From: Bacteroides zhangwenhongii
GTDB taxonomy: Bacteria; Bacteroidota; Bacteroidia; Bacteroidales; Bacteroidaceae
DNA: 64,000 nt
Direction of reading: 5' to 3'
NCBI RefSeq assembly: GCF_009193325.2
Contig: NZ_CP059856.1
Coordinates: 5,180,519 to 5,244,518, forward strand
Of this stretch, positions 37,426-47,041 are shown one piece after another. Within the stretch, counting starts at the first letter, position 1, and each line of letters starts with the position of its first letter. Below the pieces are notes generated by a model. The model made no database searches. It had not been told where the DNA came from and saw only the letters and a program-made list of their open reading frames with translations. A program made the position numbers and the translations under genes.

Positions 37426-37433
37426 TAACTTTG
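37426..37433 (+). promoter_or_regulatory. -7 element of the HAD-fkp unit
   Basis: TAACTTTG matches TAnnTTTG, 31 bases before the HAD hydrolase start at 37465. Confidence 0.6.
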
Positions 37434-37464
37434 TGCTTTAAAACTAATTAATAGGTATTTAGAT

Positions 37465-38157
37465 ATGTCTCAGAAAAAGATAAAAGCTGTCCTATTCGAT
37501 ATGGACGGCGTGCTCTTTAACTCTATGCCTTACCATTCCGAAGCCTGGCATAATGTAATGAAATCGCATGGACTTACTCTTAGTCGCGAAGAAGCTTATA
37601 TGCACGAAGGACGAACGGGAGCCGCTACTATCAATATTGTATTCCAACGCGAATTGGGTAGGGAGGCGACACAGGAAGAAATAGAAAGTATCTATAAGGA
37701 GAAAAGTGTCTTATTCAATTCTTACACAGAAGCCGAGCGGATGCCCGGCGCATGGGAGTTGCTGCAAAAAATAAAAAATGAAGGACTGGTTCCTATGGTA
37801 GTGACAGGCTCCGGACAGTTGTCTCTGCTCGAACGGCTGGAACACAACTTTCCCGGAATGTTTCATAAAGAACTGATGGTAACAGCTTTTGATGTGAAAT
37901 ATGGGAAACCAAATCCGGAACCTTATTTGATGGCCCTTAAAAAAGGTGGACTGAAAGCCGATGAAGCCGTAGTTATAGAAAACGCTCCTTTAGGAGTGGA
38001 AGCCGGACATAAAGCTGGCATATTCACTATCGCCGTTAATACAGGTCCGCTAGATGGTCAGGTTTTGCTGGATTCCGGGGCTGATTTATTGTTTCCTTCC
38101 ATGCAAGCCTTATGCGATGAATGGGACAACTGCTTAATTCACCTAGATTCTATCTAA
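37465..38157 (+). CDS. HAD-superfamily hydrolase (beta-phosphoglucomutase-like)
   Basis: 230 residues. HAD motif I is FDMDGVLFNS at about 10-19 (catalytic Asp11 and Asp13), motif II is MVVTGSG at about 111-117, the Lys of motif III lies in KYGKPNPEPY, and motif IV is VIENAPLGVEAG. An alpha-helical cap (about 20-90) marks subfamily IA, as in beta-phosphoglucomutase and sugar-phosphate phosphatases. It lies 18 bases upstream of fkp, so a role in fucose or other sugar-phosphate metabolism, for example dephosphorylating a surplus intermediate, is plausible but is inference. Confidence 0.9.
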   Translation: MSQKKIKAVLFDMDGVLFNSMPYHSEAWHNVMKSHGLTLSREEAYMHEGRTGAATINIVFQRELGREATQEEIESIYKEKSVLFNSYTEAERMPGAWELLQKIKNEGLVPMVVTGSGQLSLLERLEHNFPGMFHKELMVTAFDVKYGKPNPEPYLMALKKGGLKADEAVVIENAPLGVEAGHKAGIFTIAVNTGPLDGQVLLDSGADLLFPSMQALCDEWDNCLIHLDSI

Positions 38158-38175
38158 GTTAACACCAATTCCACT

Positions 38176-41028
38176 ATGCAAAAGTTATTGTCTTTACCCC
38201 CAAATTTAATTCATTGCTTTCATGAACTGGAAGGAGTGAATCGTACCGATTGGTTTTGCACGTCTGATCCTGTTGGAAGCAAATTAGGCTCCGGTGGTGG
38301 AACCACATGGCTACTGCAAGCCTGTCATCAGGAATTTGCTCCACAAGTTCCTTTCAGTGATTGGATAGGACGAGAGAAAAGAATATTACTCCATGCGGGC
38401 GGACAAAGCCGTCGCCTGCCAAGCTACGGTCCTTCCGGCAAGATACTGACTCCGATCCCAATCTTCAGTTGGGAACGGGGACAAAAGCTAGGACAGAACC
38501 TGCTGTCGCTGCAACTTCCGCTATATGAAAGAATCATGAAACAAGCTCCCGACGGGCTGAATACTTTGATAGCGAGCGGCGATGTATATATCCGTTCGGA
38601 AAAGCCACTACAAGACATTCCGAATGCAGACGTGGTATGTTACGGTTTATGGGTAAATCCTTCATTAGCAACACATCACGGCGTGTTTGTTTCTAATCGG
38701 GAAAGTCCGGAGATTCTTGATTTCATGTTACAGAAGCCTTCTCTCGAAGACTTGGAAAGGCTGTCGAAGACACATCTCTTCTTGATGGATATCGGTATCT
38801 GGATTTTAAGTGACCGTGCCATTGAAGTATTAATGAAACGGTCATTAAAAAGTGGAACGAGCGATATTAACTATTATGACTTATATTCGGACTACGGCCT
38901 GGCTTTGGGAAAACACCCTAAAACGGAAGATGAAGAAATCAACCGCTTATCGGTAGCAATCCTGCCACTGCCCGGTGGAGAATTTTATCATTACGGCACA
39001 AGCCACGAATTGATATCTTCCACTTTAACCATACAGGATAAGGTACGCGACCAACGGAAAATCATGCACCGTAAAGTAAAACCGAATCCGGCTATTTTCA
39101 TTCAGAATTCCATCACACAGGTATCTCTTTCCGCCAACAATGCTAATTTGTGGATCGAAAACAGCTATGTGGGAAAAGAATGGAAACTGGGGGCTCGTCA
39201 AATCATAACGGGAGTTCCGGAAAACCATTGGAATATAACTATTCCTGACAATGTCTGCATCGATATCATCCCTATCGGTGAACATGATTTTATAGCACGC
39301 CCGTACGGGTTGGATGACATATTCAAGGGGGCCCTGAACAATGAAACGACTATGTATCTCAATATCCCTTTTTCACAGTGGATGCAAGAAAGAGGACTTG
39401 ACTGGGAAACAATCGAAGGCCGGACGGACGACTTACAATCGGCTGCTATCTTCCCAAGAACCAATTCCATTGAGGAATTGGGAATAATACTCCGATGGAT
39501 GACATCGGAACCACAATTGGAAAAAGGGAAAGAACTTTGGAAGAAATCCGTGAAAGTTTCTGCTGATGAAATCTCGGCAAATGCCAATCTCAAACGTCTT
39601 TACACCCAACGTCGCAATTATCGGTGTGAGAATTGGAAAGGCTTGGCAGCTAATTATGAGAAGAGTGTTTTCTATCAGCTCGATTTACAGGATGCTGCCA
39701 ACGAGTTTGTACATTTAGACTTGGAAACTCCCGACATTTTGAAAGAAGATGCGGCTCCAATGGTACGGATACATAACCGAATGCTCCGTGCACGGATTAT
39801 GAAATTACGTGGAAACGGCGAATGGCAGAAAGAAGAACAAGCAGCTTTCCAACTTCTCCGCGATGGTTTACTAGGAGCAATGTCCGCACAAAAAAATCAT
39901 CCGACACTCAGCGTTTATTCCGATCAAATCGTATGGGGACGCAGCCCTGTACGAATTGACATGGCAGGAGGATGGACGGATACACCTCCTTATTCTCTTT
40001 ATTCGGGAGGAAGTGTTGTCAATCTCGCCATTGAATTAAACGGTCAGCCACCCTTACAAGTATATGTAAAACCGTGCAAGGAGTTCCATATTGTTCTTCG
40101 TTCTATAGATATGGGAGCTATGGAGGTCATAAGTAATTATGATGAACTGCAAGACTACAAGAAAGTAGGTTCTCCGTTTTCTATCCCCAAAGCCGCTCTT
40201 ACTTTGGCAGGTTTCGCTCCTGCATTCTCTGCCGAACGTTACACCTCACTGGAAGAGCAATTGAAAGCTTTTGGTTCGGGCCTTGAAATAACGTTATTAG
40301 CAGCTATTCCTGCCGGTTCAGGTTTGGGAACAAGTTCTATTTTGGCTTCTACCGTACTCGGAGCAATCAATGACTTCTGCGGACTGGCTTGGGATAAAAA
40401 CGAGATTTGCAGTTATACACTTGTATTGGAACAGTTATTAACCACAGGAGGCGGATGGCAGGATCAATACGGCGGTGTCTTCTCTGGTGTCAAGTTGCTT
40501 CAATCCGAAGCAGGTTTCGAACAGAATCCATTGGTACGATGGCTGCCCGACCAGCTATTTGTTCATCCCGACTATCGTGACTGCCACTTATTATATTACA
40601 CGGGAATCACCCGCACAGCCAAAGGCATTCTGGCAGAAATAGTCAGTTCCATGTTCCTTAATTCAGGCACACATCTGAGTCTATTGGCGGAAATGAAAGC
40701 ACACGCTATGGATATGAGCGAAGCTATCCTCCGTAGTAATTTCACTAATTTCGGCAATCTGGTGGGCAAAACTTGGATACAGAACCAAGCATTGGATTGT
40801 GGAACGAATCCACTGGCAGTAGCTGCCATTATCGAAAAGATCAAAGATTATACGCTAGGATATAAACTGCCGGGTGCAGGTGGTGGTGGCTATCTGTATA
40901 TGGTAGCCAAAGATCCACAAGCCGCAGGACTGATTCGTCGGATTCTGACTGAAGAGGCTCCAAATCCACGTGCCCGCTTTGTAGAAATGTCTCTTTCCGA
41001 TAAAGGACTTCAGATTTCAAGAAGCTAA
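38176..41028 (+). CDS. fkp: Bifunctional L-fucokinase / GDP-L-fucose pyrophosphorylase
   Basis: 950 residues, essentially the length of the characterised B. fragilis Fkp. Salvages free L-fucose to GDP-L-fucose through fucose-1-phosphate, supplying fucosylation of capsular polysaccharides and surface glycoproteins. The N-terminal nucleotidyltransferase carries KLGSGGGTTW at about 36-45. The middle has a left-handed beta-helix-like region (TQVSLSANNANLWIENSYVGKEW). The C-terminal GHMP kinase starts near 595 with RSPVRIDMAGGWTDTPPYS, has the ATP loop PAGSGLGTSS at about 712-721, and ends with KLPGAGGGGYLYMV. Preceded closely by a HAD hydrolase and followed by a strong terminator. Confidence 0.97.
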   Translation: MQKLLSLPPNLIHCFHELEGVNRTDWFCTSDPVGSKLGSGGGTTWLLQACHQEFAPQVPFSDWIGREKRILLHAGGQSRRLPSYGPSGKILTPIPIFSWERGQKLGQNLLSLQLPLYERIMKQAPDGLNTLIASGDVYIRSEKPLQDIPNADVVCYGLWVNPSLATHHGVFVSNRESPEILDFMLQKPSLEDLERLSKTHLFLMDIGIWILSDRAIEVLMKRSLKSGTSDINYYDLYSDYGLALGKHPKTEDEEINRLSVAILPLPGGEFYHYGTSHELISSTLTIQDKVRDQRKIMHRKVKPNPAIFIQNSITQVSLSANNANLWIENSYVGKEWKLGARQIITGVPENHWNITIPDNVCIDIIPIGEHDFIARPYGLDDIFKGALNNETTMYLNIPFSQWMQERGLDWETIEGRTDDLQSAAIFPRTNSIEELGIILRWMTSEPQLEKGKELWKKSVKVSADEISANANLKRLYTQRRNYRCENWKGLAANYEKSVFYQLDLQDAANEFVHLDLETPDILKEDAAPMVRIHNRMLRARIMKLRGNGEWQKEEQAAFQLLRDGLLGAMSAQKNHPTLSVYSDQIVWGRSPVRIDMAGGWTDTPPYSLYSGGSVVNLAIELNGQPPLQVYVKPCKEFHIVLRSIDMGAMEVISNYDELQDYKKVGSPFSIPKAALTLAGFAPAFSAERYTSLEEQLKAFGSGLEITLLAAIPAGSGLGTSSILASTVLGAINDFCGLAWDKNEICSYTLVLEQLLTTGGGWQDQYGGVFSGVKLLQSEAGFEQNPLVRWLPDQLFVHPDYRDCHLLYYTGITRTAKGILAEIVSSMFLNSGTHLSLLAEMKAHAMDMSEAILRSNFTNFGNLVGKTWIQNQALDCGTNPLAVAAIIEKIKDYTLGYKLPGAGGGGYLYMVAKDPQAAGLIRRILTEEAPNPRARFVEMSLSDKGLQISRS

Positions 41029-41041
41029 AATCTCAAATTAA

Positions 41042-41077
41042 AGCCTGGACATAGGAATTATCCGTCATGTCCAGGCT
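41042..41077 (+). terminator. Terminator after fkp
   Basis: AGCCTGGACAT (41042-41052) and ATGTCCAGGCT (41067-41077) form a perfect 11-bp stem just after the fkp stop, followed by CTAATTTTC. It is also correctly placed to end the small convergent gene. Confidence 0.8.
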
Positions 41078-41106
41078 CTAATTTTCAATTCTCATAATTG
41101 GTTCGT

Positions 41107-41217
41107 TTACAGATTAATACTTGAGATTACTGTAAAATAAATTAAAAGAACGATAAAGATGATAGCTCCAACAACCAACACAATACTAGACCATTTCTTT
41201 TTTCCAGCTTCTTCCAT
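41107..41217 (-). CDS. Small single-pass membrane protein
   Basis: 36 residues. MEEAGKKKWSSIVLVVGAII is followed by a hydrophobic helix (to about 30) and a short polar tail. The positively charged N-terminus before one transmembrane helix looks like a genuine small membrane protein. It is placed between the fkp terminator and the tRNA gene. Too short for family assignment; confidence rests on composition and placement only. Confidence 0.5.
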   Translation of the reverse strand: MEEAGKKKWSSIVLVVGAIIFIVLLIYFTVISSINL

Positions 41218-41560
41218 AATAAGCAAAATCTAGGGTTAATACAAATTATCATCATTGCAAAAATAATATTTTCTACGGAGATACCGATTGCATTAAACAA
41301 CTTATTTGTATAATTTGAACTAAATTATACAAGTATAAAATAAAAGATGGTACCGATTCATGAAAGAAGAGGTATGAAATCAATATGGAAGAGAAGTAAA
41401 TTCAGTCTTCGGAGTTTACGATTAAATATGAATTTAAGGTCAACAATAGATCAACAATAAGACATATTAGACAAGATTAAGTCCAATTTTGACTTTAAAA
41501 TAATAGTCACCTAAAAAAAAAGCCCCTCAACAATCAACTGATTATCAAGGGATTTCTTCG

Positions 41561-41633
41561 TGACCCCGGTGCGATTCAAACGCACGACCTTCAGAACCGG
41601 AATCTGACGCTCTATTCACTAAGCTACGGGGCC
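41561..41633 (-). tRNA. tRNA-Arg (anticodon CCG)
   Basis: On the minus strand a full cloverleaf of 73 bases: acceptor GGCCCCG/CGGGGTC with a G-U pair, D-arm GCTT...GAGC, anticodon stem TCAGA/TCTGA with loop TTCCGGT (anticodon CCG), T-arm GTGCG/CGCAC with TTTGAAT loop, and discriminator A. CCA is not encoded. Reads CGG codons. Confidence 0.96.
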
Positions 41634-41820
41634 ATTTTTTTTAAATGCGAAGCAAAAGTATAAAAAATCTTCTCATCTTCCTAATGTTTCTCCTTTTTTT
41701 ATAGTTCTTAAGGCAATCCATCTTATTAAGAGTTTGTTATTTTGAAATGATTTAGAGCATATACTTTATCAATTTGACAATCTTTTAGAGATTTACCATT
41801 ACATATATCAATTTTATTCC

Positions 41821-41828
41821 TATCTTTG
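41821..41828 (+). promoter_or_regulatory. -7 element of asnA-ung
   Basis: TATCTTTG matches TAnnTTTG, 25 bases before the asnA start. The rest of the 41634-41820 stretch is AT-rich with no gene seen. Confidence 0.6.
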
Positions 41829-41853
41829 CCGACAATTAACATTCAACAAACCT

Positions 41854-42891
41854 ATGAGTTACTTGATAAAACCTAAGAACTATAAACCACTACTCGACCT
41901 CAAACAGACCGAGCTGGGAATTAAACAAATAAAAGAGTTCTTCCAATTAAACTTATCATCTGAATTACGTCTCAGACGTGTAACAGCCCCCTTGTTTGTA
42001 TTAAAAGGAATGGGTATCAATGATGACTTAAATGGAATTGAACGTCCTGTCTCTTTCCCCATCAAAGACTTGGGAGACGCACAGGCAGAAGTGGTTCATT
42101 CATTGGCCAAATGGAAAAGATTAACTTTAGCTGATTACCACATTGAACCGGGATATGGCATTTATACGGATATGAATGCTATTCGCTCGGATGAAGAACT
42201 GGGTAATCTACATTCTCTATATGTGGATCAATGGGACTGGGAACGCGTTATCACCGATGAAGACAGAAACATACACTTCCTAAAAGAAATCGTAAACCGT
42301 ATTTATGCGGCTATGATTCGCACCGAATATATGGTATACGAAATGTATCCCCAAATTAAACCTTGTTTGCCACAAAAGCTGCATTTCATTCATTCAGAGG
42401 AGTTACGCCAACTTTATCCTAACTTGGAGCCTAAATGCCGCGAGCATGCTATCTGCCAAAAATACGGTGCTGTATTCATCATCGGTATAGGATGCAAATT
42501 GAGTGATGGTAAAAAACATGACGGACGTGCGCCGGATTACGATGATTATACAACAATCGGACTGAATAATTTACCCGGATTAAACGGTGACCTTCTTCTG
42601 TGGGACGACGTACTGCAACGTTCCATCGAATTGTCATCAATGGGTATACGTGTAGACAAGGAGGCTCTACAACGACAATTAAAAGAAGAAAAAGAAGAGA
42701 AAAGACTGGAACTTTATTTCCATAAACGTTTGATGAACGACACACTTCCATTATCCATCGGTGGCGGTATCGGTCAATCTCGTTTATGTATGTTTTACCT
42801 TCGTAAAGCCCATATCGGAGAGATACAAGCCAGTATTTGGCCCGAAGATATGCGCAAGGAATGCGAAGAACTAGAAATTCACCTTATATAA
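41854..42891 (+). CDS. asnA: Aspartate-ammonia ligase (asparagine synthetase A)
   Basis: 345 residues. Makes asparagine from aspartate, ammonia and ATP, using a class II tRNA-synthetase-like fold. Family features: [30 protein letters not shown] near the N-terminus, [31 protein letters not shown] (about 85-115), [12 protein letters not shown], and [22 protein letters not shown]. Near the C-terminus [25 protein letters not shown] corresponds to class II motif 3. The gene is 5 bases upstream of ung and probably cotranscribed with it. Confidence 0.97.
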   Translation: MSYLIKPKNYKPLLDLKQTELGIKQIKEFFQLNLSSELRLRRVTAPLFVLKGMGINDDLNGIERPVSFPIKDLGDAQAEVVHSLAKWKRLTLADYHIEPGYGIYTDMNAIRSDEELGNLHSLYVDQWDWERVITDEDRNIHFLKEIVNRIYAAMIRTEYMVYEMYPQIKPCLPQKLHFIHSEELRQLYPNLEPKCREHAICQKYGAVFIIGIGCKLSDGKKHDGRAPDYDDYTTIGLNNLPGLNGDLLLWDDVLQRSIELSSMGIRVDKEALQRQLKEEKEEKRLELYFHKRLMNDTLPLSIGGGIGQSRLCMFYLRKAHIGEIQASIWPEDMRKECEELEIHLI

Positions 42892-42896
42892 TTATC

Positions 42897-43559
42897 ATGA
42901 ACGTACAAATTGAAGAAAGCTGGAAAGCACATTTAGCACCTGAATTCGACAAAGACTACTTTCGGACATTAACAGATTTCGTCAGAAGCGAATATAGTCA
43001 ATATCAGATATTTCCTCCGGGAAGACTGATTTTCAATGCTTTCAACCTTTGTCCTTTCGACAAAGTGAAAGTTGTAATTATAGGGCAAGATCCTTATCAT
43101 GGTCCCGGTCAAGCACATGGTCTCTGTTTTTCCGTAAATGACGGAGTTCCTTTCCCTCCTTCATTGGTAAATATCTTCAAAGAGATTAAAACGGACCTTG
43201 GTACCGATGCACCTGCTACGGGTAACTTAACACGTTGGGCCGAGCAAGGAGTTCTGCTCCTCAATGCTACCCTAACTGTGCGAGCTCACCAAGCCGGTTC
43301 ACACCAAAATCGGGGATGGGAAGTCTTTACTGACGCAGCCATCCGCACGTTAGCAGAAAATAGAGAAAATATCGTATTTATCTTGTGGGGATCATACGCA
43401 CAAAAGAAAGGGGCTTTTATCGACCGCAACAAACATTTAGTACTCACATCAGCACACCCTTCTCCCCTTTCTGCTTACAATGGTTTTTTCGGCAACAAAC
43501 ATTTCAGCCGGGCAAACGATTATTTAAAGGCACACGGAAAAACAGAAATTATCTGGTAG
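42897..43559 (+). CDS. ung: Uracil-DNA glycosylase
   Basis: 220 residues from the ATG at 42897; an upstream in-frame ATG at 42837 lies inside asnA and gives a non-homologous leader. Removes uracil from DNA. Family 1 motifs are complete: the water-activating loop [22 protein letters not shown] (catalytic Asp in GQDPYH at about 64-69), [26 protein letters not shown], and the DNA-intercalating loop [10 protein letters not shown] (His in HPSP). Length and motif spacing are normal. Stops before a strong terminator shared with the convergent LptD-like gene. Confidence 0.97.
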   Translation: MNVQIEESWKAHLAPEFDKDYFRTLTDFVRSEYSQYQIFPPGRLIFNAFNLCPFDKVKVVIIGQDPYHGPGQAHGLCFSVNDGVPFPPSLVNIFKEIKTDLGTDAPATGNLTRWAEQGVLLLNATLTVRAHQAGSHQNRGWEVFTDAAIRTLAENRENIVFILWGSYAQKKGAFIDRNKHLVLTSAHPSPLSAYNGFFGNKHFSRANDYLKAHGKTEIIW

Positions 43560-43579
43560 AAAGTTTACAATAATATATA

Positions 43580-43625
43580 AAAAGTGGCGGCATTTTTCTT
43601 TCGTAATAAATGCCGCCACTTTTTA
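43580..43625. terminator. Bidirectional terminator between ung and the LptD-like gene
   Basis: AAAAAGTGGCGGCAT (43580-43594) and its exact complement (43611-43625) form a 15-bp stem, extendable by two more pairs inside the loop. A-tract and T-tract lie on either side, so it can end transcription in both directions. Confidence 0.88.
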
Positions 43626-43639
43626 TATATTCATCTATT

Positions 43640-46348
43640 TTAGTACCATTGAATATTACTTTGAGTCTGGCTTCTCTGCTCATACTTCAAGTCTTGCAAA
43701 ATACTTGCGTTCGCACGGATTGTCACATTGTAGTATTTCCAACGTCCGAAAGGCGAAAGACTGGCAGACAAGTTGAAACAGTGCAGATCACGTGTGATAG
43801 TACAAGAGGTTTGCGTAATTTCTTTTGCCTGAAAATCATAACCGGAATTGAATGAGAGCGACCAGTTATTGGAGATCTTCACATTTCCATTCGCATTGAT
43901 ATTATGTGTGTAGGTATAAGGATATCTCATTGAATGACGATTAATCGGCTTCGATCTATCCTCACGAATATTAAATGAGTAACTAAGACTTAATGACCAC
44001 GGCATTTTAAACACTTGATAACCATCCGCATCAGCCGCGGCTTTCTCTACTTTCTTAGTTGTAGCCTCTTCTTCATCGGCTCCGTCTGAATCTTCATCCT
44101 CCTCGTCTCCTTTTTTCTTATCCTTTCCCTGTTCCTCTTTCGGTCCGAACCATTTCTTCCAAGTATCGTTGTTGAAAGTATAATTAAAAGAAGATCCATA
44201 GCCCTGAAAACGTCCGAAACGACCATAAGACCATTCTGTACGATTGCCGGTAACCACATTACCATTTTTATCGAACGTGTAGGCATAAGTAGCGAATGAC
44301 GCATTCATATTGAACGTATAATTCTTAGTCAGTTTCAAACGGAGATTCATACTCAAATCACTCCACGGCCGTTCTTTGGCCGCCATATTATAAGACATAC
44401 TCGCTCCAAGTTCATCGATTAGGCTCACCTTTTTCAGTGTATCTTTCTTTGCATCATAATACTTCATTTCCAGATTATTGGAAATAGAGAAACTGACCGT
44501 ACCCGAACCTTCACGCGAAGGCACACCGTAAGGCTGTCCGGTGAAAGGTGAATAATATTGCGTGTTACCATTATAGTCTGTGTATTCTTCCCAATATTTG
44601 CTGAATCCCGGAGCACCGCTCAAACTCACTTGCGGAGTAAATACGTGGCGGATTTGTATCTCTTTCTTCTTTGCGAAAAGAGGTTTATACATACCGTAAA
44701 GCTTCGTGCTCAGGCTCAAACTTGCCGAATAGTTAGACACTCGGTAGAAACCGTTCAACGTATCACCCGGTAACGACTCCAATCTGCGGTCCACTTCATT
44801 ATACTGCTGATTAATTTTACGGGTATACCAACGTTCCGTATAATTGACTGAAGGAGAAACCTGCAAATACTTGAACAATGTAAAAGTAGCACTGATAGGA
44901 ATATTATGATTCATTGCATTTTCCCATTCGCTCAGACCTGCTTTGAACAAACGGTCATCCTTTGTACGAATACTGTTTGTCAGACGTCCGGTATAACTAA
45001 TGGATATTTTTTCATACCAACGTTCGGCCCCCGCAGCCTTCTTACGTTTGAATGGGAACAGACGGCTTAATGTTATATTAAGGTCGGGCAAGGTTACTGC
45101 AATAGAAGAGTCACGCATTGTCTGAGCGATATTGGTCGTTCCGGAAAGCGTCAGGCCGATATCGGGAAAACTACGTGAATAACTGATACTTGATGTTTTC
45201 GTATTCTGAGTCAGCAACTGAGAGTTGTAGAGGTTGTTGATATTAGAACGTTCGTAACTACTGGTCGAGAAATTTACACTGGCCGAGAAAGTACTGTTCG
45301 GACTGGCTTTAGCGTCTTGACGATGATTCCAGACAATTTTAAAGTCTTTAGATACTGCATAGTCCGGCATCCCTTTGTCACCCGTTTTGGTGACCTGATA
45401 ATCCGCCTGCAACGTTCCAGAATATTTATAGCGTTTATTATAGTTTGTCAATCCGGAAAGCCTCCATGAACCTTTTGTAAAGATATCCCCCGTCATCTTC
45501 AAATCCATAATATCACTGATAGCAAAATAATATCCTCCATTAGCCAAGCCGAAACCGCGACTGGAGTCGTCCATATAAGTCGGCATTATAAAACCGGATG
45601 AATAACTACTGGAGAACGGAAAGAAGAAAAACGGTACAGCCAATGGCAAAGGAACATCTTCCACTACCAGATAAGCAGGTCCTGTCACCACATTCTTTTT
45701 AGGACGCACTTTTGCACGAGTCAGCTGCATATAGAAGTGAGGATGATCATGATGATCGCAAGTTGTATAGCGACCGTGTTCCATAAAGATTTCATCATTG
45801 GCCCCTTTCTTAGCTTTGCTTCCGGTCACATAACCTTCACCTTGCTGAGTGACAATATCGGTAATCCCGGCTTTTTTAGTTTTGAAATTATAGCGGATGG
45901 TCTCCGTATCATAAGAAGTATCCCCTTCCTTGAAGACCGGTTTACCTTTCTCTACTCCGGTAGAATCTTTGATACCGTATGCATGAACAGTACTGCTATC
46001 AAGATTCATCGAGATAACTTCCGCAGCTAACTCTATATTCTGGTAGTTCACTTTTCCACTACCATAAAGTGTGGCCGATCCTCCCAATGTAAAAACAGTG
46101 GAGTCGTTGGATTCATAAACAACCGGTGCATCGAGCGGTTGTTTCTTCTTAACAGGTGCTATAGAATCAATGCGTACCGTAACCGTATCTGCCTTCAACG
46201 AATCGCTTCCTTGTAGTGAATCTTTTTGTGCAGTATTGGAGGTAATCATTCCTCTCCTTCGACGTTGAGACGTAGCCTCATCGGGAAGCATCAGTAAGAC
46301 AATCAGCAGTATAAATGATATAAGTATTCTTGCTTTCAATGGCGCCAT
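43640..46348 (-). CDS. lptD: LptD-like LPS-assembly outer-membrane protein (Bacteroidota type)
   Basis: 902 residues. A signal peptide (about 1-27) is followed by an Arg-rich linker. An OstA/LptA-like beta-jellyroll (about 75-215) contains VVYESNDSTVFTLGGSATLYGSGKVNYQ and MNLDSSTVHAYGIKDSTG. A conserved core, YTTCDHHDHPHFYMQLTRAKV, precedes PLPLAVPFFFFPFSSSYSSG, then a large C-terminal beta-barrel. It probably inserts lipooligosaccharide into the outer leaflet. An Asp/Glu/Lys-rich low-complexity insert (about 737-776) interrupts the barrel near the end, presumably an external or periplasmic loop. His-rich CDHHDHPHF is conserved-looking. A -7 box TACTTTTG on the minus strand lies at 46375-46382. 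Confidence 0.85.
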   Translation of the reverse strand: MAPLKARILISFILLIVLLMLPDEATSQRRRRGMITSNTAQKDSLQGSDSLKADTVTVRIDSIAPVKKKQPLDAPVVYESNDSTVFTLGGSATLYGSGKVNYQNIELAAEVISMNLDSSTVHAYGIKDSTGVEKGKPVFKEGDTSYDTETIRYNFKTKKAGITDIVTQQGEGYVTGSKAKKGANDEIFMEHGRYTTCDHHDHPHFYMQLTRAKVRPKKNVVTGPAYLVVEDVPLPLAVPFFFFPFSSSYSSGFIMPTYMDDSSRGFGLANGGYYFAISDIMDLKMTGDIFTKGSWRLSGLTNYNKRYKYSGTLQADYQVTKTGDKGMPDYAVSKDFKIVWNHRQDAKASPNSTFSASVNFSTSSYERSNINNLYNSQLLTQNTKTSSISYSRSFPDIGLTLSGTTNIAQTMRDSSIAVTLPDLNITLSRLFPFKRKKAAGAERWYEKISISYTGRLTNSIRTKDDRLFKAGLSEWENAMNHNIPISATFTLFKYLQVSPSVNYTERWYTRKINQQYNEVDRRLESLPGDTLNGFYRVSNYSASLSLSTKLYGMYKPLFAKKKEIQIRHVFTPQVSLSGAPGFSKYWEEYTDYNGNTQYYSPFTGQPYGVPSREGSGTVSFSISNNLEMKYYDAKKDTLKKVSLIDELGASMSYNMAAKERPWSDLSMNLRLKLTKNYTFNMNASFATYAYTFDKNGNVVTGNRTEWSYGRFGRFQGYGSSFNYTFNNDTWKKWFGPKEEQGKDKKKGDEEDEDSDGADEEEATTKKVEKAAADADGYQVFKMPWSLSLSYSFNIREDRSKPINRHSMRYPYTYTHNINANGNVKISNNWSLSFNSGYDFQAKEITQTSCTITRDLHCFNLSASLSPFGRWKYYNVTIRANASILQDLKYEQRSQTQSNIQWY

Positions 46349-46437
46349 TAACTAATAGTTTACGCTTGAAGTGGCAAAAGTACACAAACTTCACCAATTA
46401 TGAGTTAGAATCTCCGTTATTTAATTATTTTTTAGTG

Positions 46438-46974
46438 CTATAAAAAGAGAGAGCACCATCTGTCAAAACGGTTTAGTCCTTCTTCACCATATTTTGCAAT
46501 GCTATTCCGTGCTTTCTCCACCGTCTTTTCCTCATCCAAATGAGTCTTAGAAAAGAACTTATCCGCAAAACAAATCAATTGCTCTTCCAATGTGACAGGA
46601 AGCATCTCACGGTGAGGAACCGGAAGTTGCTGATCAATAATATCCTGCAAGGAAAGACCGGCTCCTGTATGGCGTTCACAAACTAACGCATGTTGAGGAA
46701 AACCTTCAGCACGCAAAATTTCAGCTCCTAAATATCCATGAGCAATATAAGGATGAGTACCGAAACATCGAATGGACGGAGCATCTGTCTGAAAGATACC
46801 GATATCATGCAAAAGAGCGGCCTCTTTCACAAAGCTCCGGTTCAAATGCAACTCCGGATGTGCATCTAGCATCTTCATAGCCTTTCCTGACACTGAAAGG
46901 CTGTGTATTACTAAGATTTGTCGCTGTTCCGTATTCTCCGGATAATACTTATCAATGATTTCGTATGGATTCAT
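46438..46974 (-). CDS. HD-domain phosphohydrolase-like protein
   Basis: 178 residues. The HD fold carries the metal-binding residues His24 (VIHSLSVSGKAMKML), the HD pair LLHDIGIF at about 55-60 (His56, Asp57), and further His in YIAHGYLGAEILRAEG and ERHTGAG. This is the pattern of the HDIG-type families, which often hydrolyse phosphate esters of nucleotides. The substrate is unknown. The start is 67 bases from the divergent namZ start; downstream it converges on nothing, running on the same strand as lptD. Confidence 0.88.
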   Translation of the reverse strand: MNPYEIIDKYYPENTEQRQILVIHSLSVSGKAMKMLDAHPELHLNRSFVKEAALLHDIGIFQTDAPSIRCFGTHPYIAHGYLGAEILRAEGFPQHALVCERHTGAGLSLQDIIDQQLPVPHREMLPVTLEEQLICFADKFFSKTHLDEEKTVEKARNSIAKYGEEGLNRFDRWCSLFL

Positions 46975-47008
46975 GTGTCGTTTTTTTGTTCTCTTGATGA
47001 GAAATTAA

Positions 47009-47016
47009 TATTTTTG
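47009..47016 (+). promoter_or_regulatory. -7 element of the NamZ-like gene
   Basis: TATTTTTG matches TAnnTTTG, 25 bases before the start at 47042. Confidence 0.55.
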
Positions 47017-47041
47017 TGCAATATTACAAAAAAATGCCGAC

